A DNA stretch of 64,000 nt, taken from Ancylobacter crimeensis (lineage in GTDB: Bacteria > Pseudomonadota > Alphaproteobacteria > Rhizobiales > Xanthobacteraceae). The translations under genes and the position numbers were made by a program. Every line of letters starts with the position of its first letter. The first letter of the stretch is position 1. Location: assembly GCF_023016805.1 (NCBI RefSeq), contig NZ_JALKCH010000003.1:62001-126000 (forward strand), given 5' to 3'. Below, piece after piece: positions 47,386 to 56,103 of this stretch. The notes under the pieces are model-generated. The model was not told the DNA's origin. It ran no database searches and saw nothing but the letters and a program-made list of their open reading frames with translations.

Positions 47386-48228
47386 ATGCCCCACCTCACC
47401 GCCTCCGACGGCTGCCGCGTCCATTACGACCTTCTCGGCACTGGCACGGTTCCCGTCGTGCTGATCCCCGGCCTCGGCGGGGATGGCCGGTTCTGGGGGG
47501 GCGTGGTGGAGCGGATGGGGGAGCGGTTCCGCCTCGTCGTCACCGACCACCGCGGCGCCGGGCGCAGCGACCGGCCGGCGGGAGCCTACCGCATCGGGCG
47601 GATCGCTCAGGACGTCGTGGAGTTGCTCGATCATCTCGGGCTCGCACGCGCCCATCTCGTCGGCCATTCCACCGGCGGCGCAGTGGTGCAGACGCTGGCG
47701 CTCGACCATGCCGCGCGCGCCGATCGCATCGTCATCAGCGGCAGCTGGGCGGGACCCGATGCCCGGTTTCGCGCCATGTTCGGCGCCCGGCTCGCGCTGC
47801 TCGAGGCGGGGTGCCCGCAGATCTACCAGTCTTTCACCCATGTGCTCGGCTTCGATGCCGAGTGGATCGCCGCGCATGAGGCGGAACTCGACGCCGCGGT
47901 GGCGCGCGCCGGCGAGGCGTTGGCACCACTCGATGTCGCCGCAGAGCGCATCCGCATGCTGCTCGCCTTCGACCGCCGGGCGGAGCTTGCCCGCATCACC
48001 GCACCGACGCTGGTGCTGGCGGCGCGGGACGACATGCTGATCCCCTGCGCGCAATCCAGGGCGATCGCGACCCTCATTCCCGGCGCGGCGATGATCACCC
48101 TCAGCGGCGGTCATTTCTACCCGCGCACGCGACCGGATGCGTTCGCCGACGCCGTCGCCGGCTTCCTCGCTCGGGCCGCCCGGCCCGCCAAAGATCGTGA
48201 AGGCGACCGCGTCGCCGCCGCAGGATGA
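47386..48228 (+). CDS. Alpha/beta hydrolase (RutD / enol-lactonase-like)
   Basis: 280 residues. Oxyanion-hole VLIPGLGGDGRFW, nucleophile elbow GHSTGGAV, the acid in AARDDMLIP and the catalytic His in LSGGHFYP near residue 240. The profile is closest to RutD and 3-oxoadipate enol-lactone hydrolases, cytoplasmic enzymes of pyrimidine or aromatic breakdown. No pathway partner is adjacent, so the substrate is undetermined. Confidence 0.85.
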   Translation: MPHLTASDGCRVHYDLLGTGTVPVVLIPGLGGDGRFWGGVVERMGERFRLVVTDHRGAGRSDRPAGAYRIGRIAQDVVELLDHLGLARAHLVGHSTGGAVVQTLALDHAARADRIVISGSWAGPDARFRAMFGARLALLEAGCPQIYQSFTHVLGFDAEWIAAHEAELDAAVARAGEALAPLDVAAERIRMLLAFDRRAELARITAPTLVLAARDDMLIPCAQSRAIATLIPGAAMITLSGGHFYPRTRPDAFADAVAGFLARAARPAKDREGDRVAAAG

Positions 48229-48761
48229 GGCACGGAGGCGGCGTCCCCGATTGCCGAGCAACACAAGCGGACGACACGGACGGGTCGCCCTCACGCGCCG
48301 CCTGTCAGCAGGCGCCGACACATGCCGGCCCGATACCTGTCGCCGGCTGCACAGAATGGGTCGAGCCGCCGAGCCCACATCGGCAGCGACCCTCGCGGCA
48401 CGGTCGAAGACGAAGGCGCCTGATTCTCGTCGAAAACAAAATGCCCCGACTTCGAAGCCGACGACGCCCGGCATCATCCATGACGATGCCGCGACGGCAA
48501 GGACGGCCCTGTCGCCGGCCCGGCGGCCGGTGTCGCGTCGCATCGCGCAACGGAATGCGCCGTTAGACCACCCATCGGCCCGACGCATCGGACAACCTTC
48601 CGCCGTATCCCGCGCCGCGACGGTCGCGAGGTCGCCACGTAATGTCCCAAGGGGCTCGACCGACTCGGTGAACGCCCACTTCCGGCTCCGCATCCATCAA
48701 GCAGCCCCTGTACGGCCTCGCCTGCCACCTTCGGCCCGTCTTGTCCCACCTGCGGCGCTGC
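48229..48761. other. Gene-free stretch
   Basis: About 530 bases between convergent hydrolase and cupin genes. Frames are open on both strands because of GC content but lack ribosome sites and protein-like composition. No clear terminator is seen. Confidence 0.5.
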
Positions 48762-49286
48762 TCAGCCCTTCTCCGGCGCCTTGTGGATGGGATCGACCCA
48801 ATAGACCGCCTCCGGCTTCTCCACAGGGTCGACATCGGTGATGTTCACCACGACCGCCTCGTTGTCGGAACGGACCAGCACGCAGTCGAGTGGCTGGTCG
48901 GGATCGGCGTTGATCTCCTGATGCGGCACATAGGGCGGCACGAAAATGAAGTCGCCGGCCTCCGCCTCCGCGACATATTCCAGCCGGTCGCCCCAGCGCA
49001 TCCGGGCCTTGCCCCGCACCACATAGATTACGCTTTCCAGCGCGCCGTGATGATGCACGCCGGTCTTGGCGTTTGGCTCGATGGTGACGGTCCCGGCCCA
49101 GATCCTCTGCGCCCCGACGCGGGCGTGATTGATCGCCGCCTGCCGGAACATGCCGGGAGTCTGCGCCGTGTTGGGGTCGAGCCGGTCGCCCTTGATGACG
49201 CGCACGCCATCATGCTTCCAGCGCTCCGCAGCGGGATCGGGCTCCGCGCTCGATTGGTCATGCGGATGGTCCGGCGGATGGCTCAT
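48762..49286 (-). CDS. Cupin-domain protein
   Basis: 174 residues from the ATG at 49286, with GGGAGG upstream. A conserved N-terminal segment (VRVIKGDRLDPNTAQTPGM) precedes one cupin barrel with GVHHHGALESVIYVV and FIFVPPYVPHQE supplying metal-binding histidines and glutamate. Proteins of this type are widespread in bacteria and uncharacterised. A perfect inverted repeat 48 bases upstream suggests dedicated regulation. Confidence 0.85.
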   Translation of the reverse strand: MSHPPDHPHDQSSAEPDPAAERWKHDGVRVIKGDRLDPNTAQTPGMFRQAAINHARVGAQRIWAGTVTIEPNAKTGVHHHGALESVIYVVRGKARMRWGDRLEYVAEAEAGDFIFVPPYVPHQEINADPDQPLDCVLVRSDNEAVVVNITDVDPVEKPEAVYWVDPIHKAPEKG

Positions 49287-49333
49287 GTCGCCTCCCCGAT
49301 AGCGGCATCGGCGTCGTGAAACCCGCCATTCCC

Positions 49334-49352
49334 TTGGAACCTGTTGTTCCAA
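49334..49352. promoter_or_regulatory. Operator-like palindrome upstream of the cupin gene
   Basis: TTGGAAC and GTTCCAA separated by CTGTT, a perfect 7+7 inverted repeat. It ends 48 bases before the cupin start codon, in the position of a promoter, and is of the size bound by a helix-turn-helix dimer. No regulator gene is adjacent. Confidence 0.6.
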
Positions 49353-49393
49353 AACATTTTTATGTCACTCCCCTTGACGCGCCGCCCAATTAT

Positions 49394-49408
49394 GTTCGCA
49401 TTATGTTC
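49394..49408. promoter_or_regulatory. LexA (SOS) box
   Basis: GTTC-GCATTAT-GTTC is an exact match to the alphaproteobacterial LexA site GTTC-N7-GTTC. On the minus strand it lies 108 bases upstream of the cupin start. On the plus strand no recognised gene follows within 1 kb; the SRAP gene is transcribed toward it, so it cannot be driven from here. Confidence 0.6.
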
Positions 49409-49615
49409 CCGGCAAGGCAAGGACTTTTCACGCATCCCGATGATGATCGAATTGACAGGAACGGGCGGCACATGCGGACGCAGCAAAACGGGTTGGCATG
49501 CGTGAGGACGGCGCCTTGGTGGCCGGCATCCTGGCTTGCGTGGTGTCCCCTGCGGCGCGCTGCAATCCTTTTCACGGGTCTTATCTTGCTCGCCCGCGCG
49601 ACGCAACGGAGCTTC

Positions 49616-50341
49616 TTAGCCGGCGAAGAGATCGGCCGGCCGCGCAGATATCGCGTCCGTTCCCTCGTCCCAGCGTTCGAGAATGCCAGCATCATCAACC
49701 CGCGCCGCGTTCATCCGGGGATGCACTTTCCACAGTTCGAGCGCATCGGTCTCGGCCGGCGCCAGCAGGGCGCCGAGGGCGGCCACGTCAGCCGCCTCCT
49801 CGCCCAGCCACAGCGGCTGCCTGTCCGCAGGCACGATCACCGGCATGCGGTGGTGGATGGCCGCCATCGGTGCGCGGGCGGCATGGGTCAGCACAGCGAA
49901 AGTGCGCATCCAGTTCCCGGAGGCGGGATCGCGCCAGTTTTCCCACAGCGCGGCAAGGCCGAAGGGGCCGCGATCGCGACGGGCCACGGCATAGGGCTGG
50001 CGCGGCGTGGTCTCCGCCTTCCATTCGAAGAAGGCGTCGACCGGCACCAGACAGCGGCGGCGCGCGAAAGCCTCGCGGAAACTGGGCGTCGTGGCAACAC
50101 TTTCGGCCCGCGCCAGCGTCAACCGGTTGCCGATCTTCGGATCGCCGGCGCCGTGCGGCACCAGCCCCCAGCGCAGCGGCGAAAGATCGCGCCGGCCATC
50201 GCGCGGATCACGGCGCACCACCATCAACCGGGCGCTGGGCGGCGCGTTGTACTGCGCCGGCGCATTGGGCAGCGGGCCCTCGATGCCATAGTGACGGGCA
50301 AGTTCGTCGGCGGGGGTTATCTGCACGATGCGTCCACACAT
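49616..50341 (-). CDS. SRAP-domain protein (YedK/HMCES family)
   Basis: 241 residues. Cys2 (after Met removal the N-terminal thiol) attacks abasic sites in single-stranded DNA to form a protective thiazolidine crosslink. The family residues Glu106 (FFEWK) and His163 (IHHRMPV) are present. The usual N-A-R-A-E motif reads TLARAE, so the conserved Asn is Leu76. Cytoplasmic, DNA-repair related. The neighbouring LexA box fits a repair theme but lies downstream of this gene. Confidence 0.9.
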   Translation of the reverse strand: MCGRIVQITPADELARHYGIEGPLPNAPAQYNAPPSARLMVVRRDPRDGRRDLSPLRWGLVPHGAGDPKIGNRLTLARAESVATTPSFREAFARRRCLVPVDAFFEWKAETTPRQPYAVARRDRGPFGLAALWENWRDPASGNWMRTFAVLTHAARAPMAAIHHRMPVIVPADRQPLWLGEEAADVAALGALLAPAETDALELWKVHPRMNAARVDDAGILERWDEGTDAISARPADLFAG

Positions 50342-50705
50342 GTCGGCACTATGGCGCGACGGCGGGTGCCGGCGAAAGGGGGCGGACGATCAGGAGATGG
50401 CCGGCAAAGCGCCGTTCATTCCGAAAGCGTGGCAAGGAGCCCCTGGCGGATCAGGCGGCCGACGGCAGACCCGGCGGGGCTGCCGATCTTCCTCTTGCCG
50501 GACGCATGCCGTTGGGACAGGCTGGTTCCTGCTTACCTGGAGGTCGAACATGCCGAGCCCTGCCAGCACCTCGCCGCCCCGTTCGGCCAGTTCCGATGCG
50601 GAAGAACGCACAAAAGGCACGGCGTCAAGGCTTCGCGTGCGTCCCTTGCGCCCGGACGCCGGCGGACGCGCGCCATTCCACCGGGAGGCGGATGTCCGCG
50701 GCGAG
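50342..50705. other. Gap before the M23-family gene, with an alternative start
   Basis: About 360 bases. The frame of the following gene is open throughout; an ATG at 50550 has an excellent TGGAGG site, whereas the ATG at 50706 gives a proper signal peptide but only a weak site. No other feature is recognised. Confidence 0.45.
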
Positions 50706-51968
50706 ATGAGCATTGCTCGAGCCTGCCGGCTCATCCTCGCCCCGGTTGCCCGTGCTCTGAAGCGGAGCGCCCCCGCACTGGTGAGCGGATCCGCGGCGAT
50801 GGCGCTCACCCTTTCCGCCGCGCCAGCTACGGGTCAGACGCTACGGCCCGACGAGGTGCTCAGCTCCATCACTCTCACCCCCCTCGCCCCGCCGCGACCG
50901 GTTAAGGGCTCGGACGGCAAGGTGCACCTCGCCTATGAGCTCTATATCGGCAATCCGGGCAAGGTCTTCGTCACCCTGAGCCGGCTCGATATCCTTGATC
51001 CCGAGAACAAGGTGCTGCTCTCGCTCGCCGACGACGGGCTGAAGCAGAGGACCCATCTTCCGGCCGGAACCGGCGTTCGCCTGTCGCCGGGCGGCACCGC
51101 GATCGTGTTCCTCGACGTCGCCCTGCCGGCGGATGGCCCGGTGCCGGCGCGGCTCGCCGCGCGGGTCGACGCCTTGCGCGAGCTGGCGGGGGCAGATGGG
51201 CGGCCCGCACCGGTGCCGGCGGATTCGCCTTTGCCCGCGCGCTACACGTTCACCGGCGGGGCTGTCGCGACCGGACGACCGGCGGTGAGTCTCGCCCCGC
51301 CGCTGCGGGGGTCGCGCTGGGTGGCGGTGAACGGGTGCTGTGACGCCGTCACCTCGCATCGGGGCGCGGTGATGGCGGTGAATGGCGTGCTGCGCGCGCC
51401 CGAACGCTTCGCCATCGACTTCGTGCAGCTCGATGCCGACAATCGCCTCTTCACCGGCGATGGCGGGAGGCTGGGGAGCTATGGCTATTTCGGCGTGCCG
51501 GTCCATGCCGTTGCCGACGGCACGGTGGTGAATGTCTATGACGAGGCGCCGGAACAGACCCCGCTCGGCACGCCGGCCGGCATCACCCCGGCCAATATCG
51601 GCGGCAACATCGTGGTGGTGGACATCGGCGCGGGGAACTTCGCCTTCTTCGCCCATCTCCAGCCCGGCAGCCTGAAGGTGAAGATCGGCGACCGTGTCAC
51701 CACCGGCAAGGTCATCGGCCTGCTCGGCAACAGCGGCAATTCCAGCGCGCCGCACCTGCACTTCCACGTGACCGACGGCACCTCGCCGCTGAACGCGGAC
51801 AGCCTGCCCTATGTCTTCACCCGGTTCGAAAGCCGCGGCGTGATGGCCGATGACGAGGCGGTGATGGAGGCCGGCACGCCCGCACGAATCGCCCCCGGCG
51901 AGCGGGCCGGACCGAAAACCGACGTTCTGCCAATGGACAACGAGGTGATCGATTTCCCCGACGAGTGA
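50706..51968 (+). CDS. M23-family peptidase-like exported protein with incomplete zinc site
   Basis: 420 residues from the ATG at 50706; signal peptide about residues 1-40, ending APATGQ. An N-terminal beta-rich region (about 50-190) precedes the LytM/M23 domain (about 210-370). The H-x-H motif is present (PHLHFHV), but the first motif reads ERFAIDF, so the His of H-x3-D is Arg while the Asp remains. The same ERFAIDF variant is familiar in related proteins, which suggests a noncatalytic or altered amidase regulator like EnvC. It acts in the periplasm on the cell wall. Confidence 0.83.
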   Translation: MSIARACRLILAPVARALKRSAPALVSGSAAMALTLSAAPATGQTLRPDEVLSSITLTPLAPPRPVKGSDGKVHLAYELYIGNPGKVFVTLSRLDILDPENKVLLSLADDGLKQRTHLPAGTGVRLSPGGTAIVFLDVALPADGPVPARLAARVDALRELAGADGRPAPVPADSPLPARYTFTGGAVATGRPAVSLAPPLRGSRWVAVNGCCDAVTSHRGAVMAVNGVLRAPERFAIDFVQLDADNRLFTGDGGRLGSYGYFGVPVHAVADGTVVNVYDEAPEQTPLGTPAGITPANIGGNIVVVDIGAGNFAFFAHLQPGSLKVKIGDRVTTGKVIGLLGNSGNSSAPHLHFHVTDGTSPLNADSLPYVFTRFESRGVMADDEAVMEAGTPARIAPGERAGPKTDVLPMDNEVIDFPDE

Positions 51969-52131
51969 GGCGGATGCCCCGAAATTGGCCTCTCTGCGGA
52001 GCCGCCCGCATTCGCAACGCCCGTTCGGCGCGTTTCGGGCGGGTTTGACACCGGTCAAGGCCGGGGTCAGCCTGTCGGCACAGTCTTCCACGCCTCGGAT
52101 TTCCGCCGCCTCCGACCTGTCAAGGTGTTCC

Positions 52132-53154
52132 ATGACCAACATGATGAAGGCCGCTCTCTGCCGCCAGTTCGGCGCCCCGCTTACCATCGAGGAGCTGCCG
52201 GTTCCCGAGCCGGGCCCGGACCAAATCCTGGTGCGCCTCGCCGCGACCGGCGTGTGCCACACCGATCTGCACGCGGTGAACGGGGACTGGCCGGTAAAGC
52301 CGAACCCGCCTTTCATTCCCGGCCATGAGGGGGTGGGCACCGTCGCTGCCATCGGGCGCAATGTGAAACGGGTGAAGGAAGGCGACCGCGTCGGCATTCC
52401 ATGGCTGCATACCGCCTGCGGTTACTGCCCCTATTGCCGAACCGGCTGGGAAACGCTGTGCGGCAAGCAGCAGAACACCGGCTATTCGGTGAATGGCAGC
52501 TTCGCCGATTATGCGCTGGCGGACCCGAACTATGTCGGCCGGCTGCCGGACGCGCTCGAATGGGGACCGGCCGCGCCCGTGCTGTGCGCCGGCGTCACGG
52601 TCTATAAGGGCCTGAAAGAGGCCGAGGTGAAGCCCGGCGAGTGGGTGGCCGTGTCCGGCATCGGCGGGCTCGGCCACATGGCGGTGCAATATGCCAAGGC
52701 GATGGGCATGCATGTCGCGGCCATCGACGTGCACCCGGAAAAGCTTGAGCTCGCAAAATCGCTCGGCGCAGATGTCACCGTGAATGCGCGCGAGGAAGAC
52801 CCCACCGCCGTCCTGCAGGCCATCGGCGGGGTGCATGGCGTGCTGGTCACCGCGGTGTCGCCCAAGGCGTTCGAGCAGGCCTTCGGGGTTCTGCGCCCGC
52901 ACGGCACCATGTCGCTGGTCGGCCTGCCGCCGGGCGCCTTCGCCCTGCCGATCTTCGACACGGTCCTGAAACGCATCACGGTGCGCGGCTCCATCGTCGG
53001 CACGCGGCAGGACCTCGAGGAGGCCCTGGAGTTCGCCGGCGAAGGCAAGGTGGCGGCGCATTTCTCCTGGGACCGGCTCGAGAACATCAACACCATTTTC
53101 AAGACGATGGAAGAAGGCGGAATCGACGGGCGCATCGTGCTGCAGCTGAACTGA
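52132..53154 (+). CDS. adhP: Zinc-dependent alcohol dehydrogenase AdhP
   Basis: 340 residues. Medium-chain dehydrogenase with catalytic zinc ligands in TGVCHTDLHAV and PGHEGVGTVAAIG, structural zinc cysteines in CGYCPYCRTGWETLC, and NAD motif GIGGLGHMAVQYA. GIPWLHTACGYC is typical of AdhP, the NAD-dependent ethanol/propanol dehydrogenase. Starts at 52132 and 52144 are both possible. A GC-rich hairpin follows about 35 bases after the stop. Confidence 0.93.
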   Translation: MTNMMKAALCRQFGAPLTIEELPVPEPGPDQILVRLAATGVCHTDLHAVNGDWPVKPNPPFIPGHEGVGTVAAIGRNVKRVKEGDRVGIPWLHTACGYCPYCRTGWETLCGKQQNTGYSVNGSFADYALADPNYVGRLPDALEWGPAAPVLCAGVTVYKGLKEAEVKPGEWVAVSGIGGLGHMAVQYAKAMGMHVAAIDVHPEKLELAKSLGADVTVNAREEDPTAVLQAIGGVHGVLVTAVSPKAFEQAFGVLRPHGTMSLVGLPPGAFALPIFDTVLKRITVRGSIVGTRQDLEEALEFAGEGKVAAHFSWDRLENINTIFKTMEEGGIDGRIVLQLN

Positions 53155-53683
53155 CGCGCAAAGCATCGGCCCGCGCGGCGTACCGGACGTCGGCCCGATC
53201 CCGGATCGGGCCGACGATCTGGTCCGGGCGACGCCATGGGCATCGCAGAACGGACACGGCCGATGGCATGACGAAGGCGTGGCGGTAATCCGCGACCGTC
53301 TGCCATCCCGATCGCCTGCCGCCGGGATGGTCTGCTGGATGGCAGGAGATGCGTCCGAGGGGGATTTTGCGACACGTGCCCCGCTGCTCCGGCAGCCTGC
53401 TCGCCCCCGAACCAAGCCGGGGAACGGACCGGGTCATGTCGGGACGGAGCGGGAGAGCGGAGGTGTCGGAGCGGCATCTTCATGCCCCGATGCCTGCCCC
53501 ACAGGTCCGAGCCGGCCGCGTGGCGGGTCTGGCGTGTTTTGGACTCATCGTCCACCTCACTGCACTCACTGTCCCGCCGCGCGGCCGGCTCCAGCGCCCT
53601 CCTCCCGGGCATCTCGCACAGGTCTGAACGTCCGCATCCCGCTGTCAGCGGTCCTGCATTCCTTCCAGATAGGAATTAATTCT
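53155..53683. other. Gene-free stretch between adhP and the MFS gene
   Basis: About 530 bases between convergent genes. Besides the hairpin at 53190-53214 and a GAATTAATTC palindrome (53673-53682) next to the MFS stop codon, nothing is recognised. Confidence 0.5.
53190..53214. terminator. GC-rich hairpin after adhP
   Basis: TCGGCCCGATC and GATCGGGCCGA form a perfect 11-bp stem with loop CCG. There is no T run, so termination may be inefficient or need Rho; it could also be a small palindromic repeat. Confidence 0.4.
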
Positions 53684-54985
53684 CTAGACAGTCGCCGTCC
53701 GCGCCTCCCGCGCCAGCCAGGCCGCCGTGGCGAGGCCGGCGACCAGCATCACGCAGAGCAGCAACACTACGCCCGGCCAGCCGCCATCGGCCCAGAACAG
53801 GCCGCCCACGGTGCCGATGACGCTGGAGCCGAGATAATAGGAGAAGAGATAGAGCGAGGACGCCTGCGCCTTGGCGGCGTGCGCATTGGCTCCGACCCAG
53901 GAACTCGCCACCGAATGGGCGCCGAAGAAGCCGAAGGTGATGGCGGAAAGCCCGAGCAGGATCGCCGGCATCGCAGGCATCAGCGTCACCAGCGCGCCGG
54001 CCAGCATCAGGCCCATGGACAGGCACAGCACCGGGCCGCGGCCGAGCCGGGTGGTGAGATTGCCGAGATAGGCCGAGGAAAAAATGCCGATGAGATACAC
54101 GCCGAAGACGAGGCTGACCGTCGCCTGACCATAGTCGAAGGGCGGCTGCATCAACCGGTAGCTGGTGTAGTTGTAGACGCACACGAAGCTGCCCAGCAGC
54201 AGGAAGCCGGTGAGGAACAGCGCCCGCTGCCGGGCATCCTTCAGATTCACCAGGAACGACGCCAGGATCACCCGCGGCGAGGGCGAAGAGGGGCGGAAGT
54301 GCCGCGAGGCCGGCAGGCTCCACCACAGGATCAGCCCGCAGGCGATGCCGAGCGTGCCGACCGCGAACATCCCCGTCCGCCAGGAATAGAAATCTGCGAT
54401 GATGCCGGCGATCGCGCGCCCGCCAAGACCGCCGAGCCCGGAGCCGCCAATATAGAGGCCCATGGCGAGACCGCTGGATTCGCTGTGCATTTCCTCGCCG
54501 ACATAGGCCATCGCCACCGCCGGCAGGCCGCTGAAGGTGATGCCGGCGACGGCGCGCAGCCACACGAACTGGTTCCAGTCCTGCACGAAGGGACACGCCA
54601 TCATGAGGGCGGAGGACACCAGCAGCGAGGCCACCATGACCGGCTTGCGCCCGACCACTTCGGACAAGGCGGAGGCGAAGAGCATCGCCACGGCCAGCAT
54701 GCCGGTGGTGGCGGAGAGCGCGAGGCTGCTCTGCGCCGGGCTGATGCCGAACTCCACGGAGAACACCGGCATCAGCGGCTGCACGCAATAGATGAGCGCG
54801 AAGGTGGAAAAGCCTGCCGAGAACAGCGCCAGATTGGTGAGCACGAAGCTGCGCGTGCCGCGCCTTATGCGCGTGTCGCCATCGGCCGCGGCAGCGGGGT
54901 TCGCCACGCGCTCCCGCCCCGGCAGGGCCGGAGCAGCAACGGGAACGGCACGCTCGAAGGAAACGCTGGGCTGGGACACGGACAT
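53684..54985 (-). CDS. MFS transporter, YnfM-like (DHA1)
   Basis: 433 residues from the ATG at 54985; about 45 polar residues precede twelve membrane helices. The start of the membrane part (NLALFSAGFSTFALIYCVQ followed by PLMPVFSVEFG) and GRKPVMVASLL are typical of the YnfM group of inner-membrane exporters, related to arabinose/drug efflux. It is divergent from a LysR gene, the same pairing as ynfL-ynfM in other bacteria, which implies LysR control. Confidence 0.87.
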   Translation of the reverse strand: MSVSQPSVSFERAVPVAAPALPGRERVANPAAAADGDTRIRRGTRSFVLTNLALFSAGFSTFALIYCVQPLMPVFSVEFGISPAQSSLALSATTGMLAVAMLFASALSEVVGRKPVMVASLLVSSALMMACPFVQDWNQFVWLRAVAGITFSGLPAVAMAYVGEEMHSESSGLAMGLYIGGSGLGGLGGRAIAGIIADFYSWRTGMFAVGTLGIACGLILWWSLPASRHFRPSSPSPRVILASFLVNLKDARQRALFLTGFLLLGSFVCVYNYTSYRLMQPPFDYGQATVSLVFGVYLIGIFSSAYLGNLTTRLGRGPVLCLSMGLMLAGALVTLMPAMPAILLGLSAITFGFFGAHSVASSWVGANAHAAKAQASSLYLFSYYLGSSVIGTVGGLFWADGGWPGVVLLLCVMLVAGLATAAWLAREARTATV

Positions 54986-55124
54986 GGCGGCAGCTTTGGT
55001 GGCAGGGTTTTGATGGACGGGGCTGTGAAAGATCGGGCCCTTCGGGAAACGGCGTGGAGCGGGGGACCCCGGCGCCATCTGCGGTCAATGCGGCAGTGCC
55101 GCTTGACGCCGGTGATGCACCCGT

Positions 55125-55165
55125 CGATTGATATTGTCCAATATGGCTTTTGACCCGATTGATAT
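55125..55165. promoter_or_regulatory. LysR-type control sites in the divergent promoter
   Basis: CGATTGATAT occurs at 55125-55134 and again at 55156-55165, exactly 31 bp (three helical turns) apart. Between them ATATT-GTCC-AATAT (55131-55144) is an inverted repeat with the T-N11-A look of LysR boxes. All lie within 50 bases of the lysR start. Confidence 0.55.
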
Positions 55166-55174
55166 GATCTACGA

Positions 55175-56089
55175 ATGGATTTGAAACATCTGCGTTCCTT
55201 CGTCGTGCTTGCCGAGGAGCTGCATTTCGGCCGCGCCGCCTCGCGGCTCGGCATCTCGCAGCCTCCGTTGAGCCAGCAGATCCACCTGCTGGAAGAGACC
55301 ACCGGGGGTCCGCTCTTCGCCCGCACCAGCCGTCGGGTGGAACTGACCGAGGCCGGCCGGCTGTTCCTGCCGGAAGCCCGCGCCGTGCTGCTGCGGATGG
55401 ACGAAGCGATGCTGGTGGGCCAGCGCGCGGTGCATGGCGAACTCGGCGAACTCAAGATTGGCTTCACTGCGTCCGCTCCGCTCGCCAACATCATGCCGAC
55501 GCTGATCCACGCCTTCCGGCAAACGCGGCCCGACGTGCATCTCACCCTGCTCGAATTGCTGAGCAGCCTTCAGGTGCAGGCGCTGCGCGACGGCCGGCTC
55601 GATGTCGGCTTCCTGCGCGCGCCTTCCGACCCCGCGGCGCAGGATGACGAGGTCACCGCCGTGGCGCTGCAGAGCGAGGAACTTTTGGTGTTTCTCCATG
55701 CTCATCACCGCCTCGCCGCCCTCCCGCCCGAAGCCCGTCTCGTCCTCGCCGAGCTGAAGGACGATGCCTTCGTGCATTTCTCCGCCGAGGCCGGCGCCAG
55801 CACATCGGGACAGTTTCACGCGCTGTGCCGCGAGGCCGGGTTCGAGCCCCGCATCATCCAGGAGGCCCGCGAGGCCAGCACCATCATCGGGCTGGTGGAG
55901 GCCGGGCTCGGGGTCACGCTGCTGGCGAGCTCCTTCCGCAGCATCAGCCTGCCCCACGTCGTCACGCGCCGCCTCGCGGAACCCGTGCCGCTGCTCACCA
56001 CGTGGCTCGCGCACCGCACGCATGATCCCTCGCCCGTGGTCGCGGCCTTCCTCGCGCTGGCGGCGCGGCAGGGCCGGCTGCCGCGGTGA
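55175..56089 (+). CDS. LysR-family regulator of the adjacent MFS gene (YnfL-like)
   Basis: 304 residues. N-terminal winged helix MDLKHLRSFVVLAEELHFGR with RLGISQPPLSQQIHLLEE, then a type 2 periplasmic-binding-like effector domain (about 90-295). The profile with IGFTASAPLANIMPTLI is that of the YnfL/BenM-type group. It lies divergent from the MFS exporter with repeated sites between them; it probably activates the exporter in response to its substrate. Confidence 0.9.
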   Translation: MDLKHLRSFVVLAEELHFGRAASRLGISQPPLSQQIHLLEETTGGPLFARTSRRVELTEAGRLFLPEARAVLLRMDEAMLVGQRAVHGELGELKIGFTASAPLANIMPTLIHAFRQTRPDVHLTLLELLSSLQVQALRDGRLDVGFLRAPSDPAAQDDEVTAVALQSEELLVFLHAHHRLAALPPEARLVLAELKDDAFVHFSAEAGASTSGQFHALCREAGFEPRIIQEAREASTIIGLVEAGLGVTLLASSFRSISLPHVVTRRLAEPVPLLTTWLAHRTHDPSPVVAAFLALAARQGRLPR

Positions 56090-56103
56090 GGCCAGCGGGA
56101 ACG

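Larger units (their letters stand above)
49287..49615. other. Regulatory gap between cupin and SRAP genes
   Basis: About 330 bases holding the cupin operator and the LexA box. Short plus-strand frames follow the LexA box (for example from 49440, 21 codons, or from 49472), but none shows a convincing ribosome site or family. The AT content near 49360-49410 is high for this genome, as expected of a promoter. Confidence 0.5.

Noticed and set aside
49409-49615. An imuA start or other SOS gene after the LexA box
   Set aside because: No frame shows ImuA-like sequence and frames running into 49616 onward are antisense to the SRAP gene.
53279-55153. Long plus-strand frame opposite the MFS transporter
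   Set aside because: His/Glu/Arg-rich antisense of a clear 12-helix transporter; no ribosome site or family.
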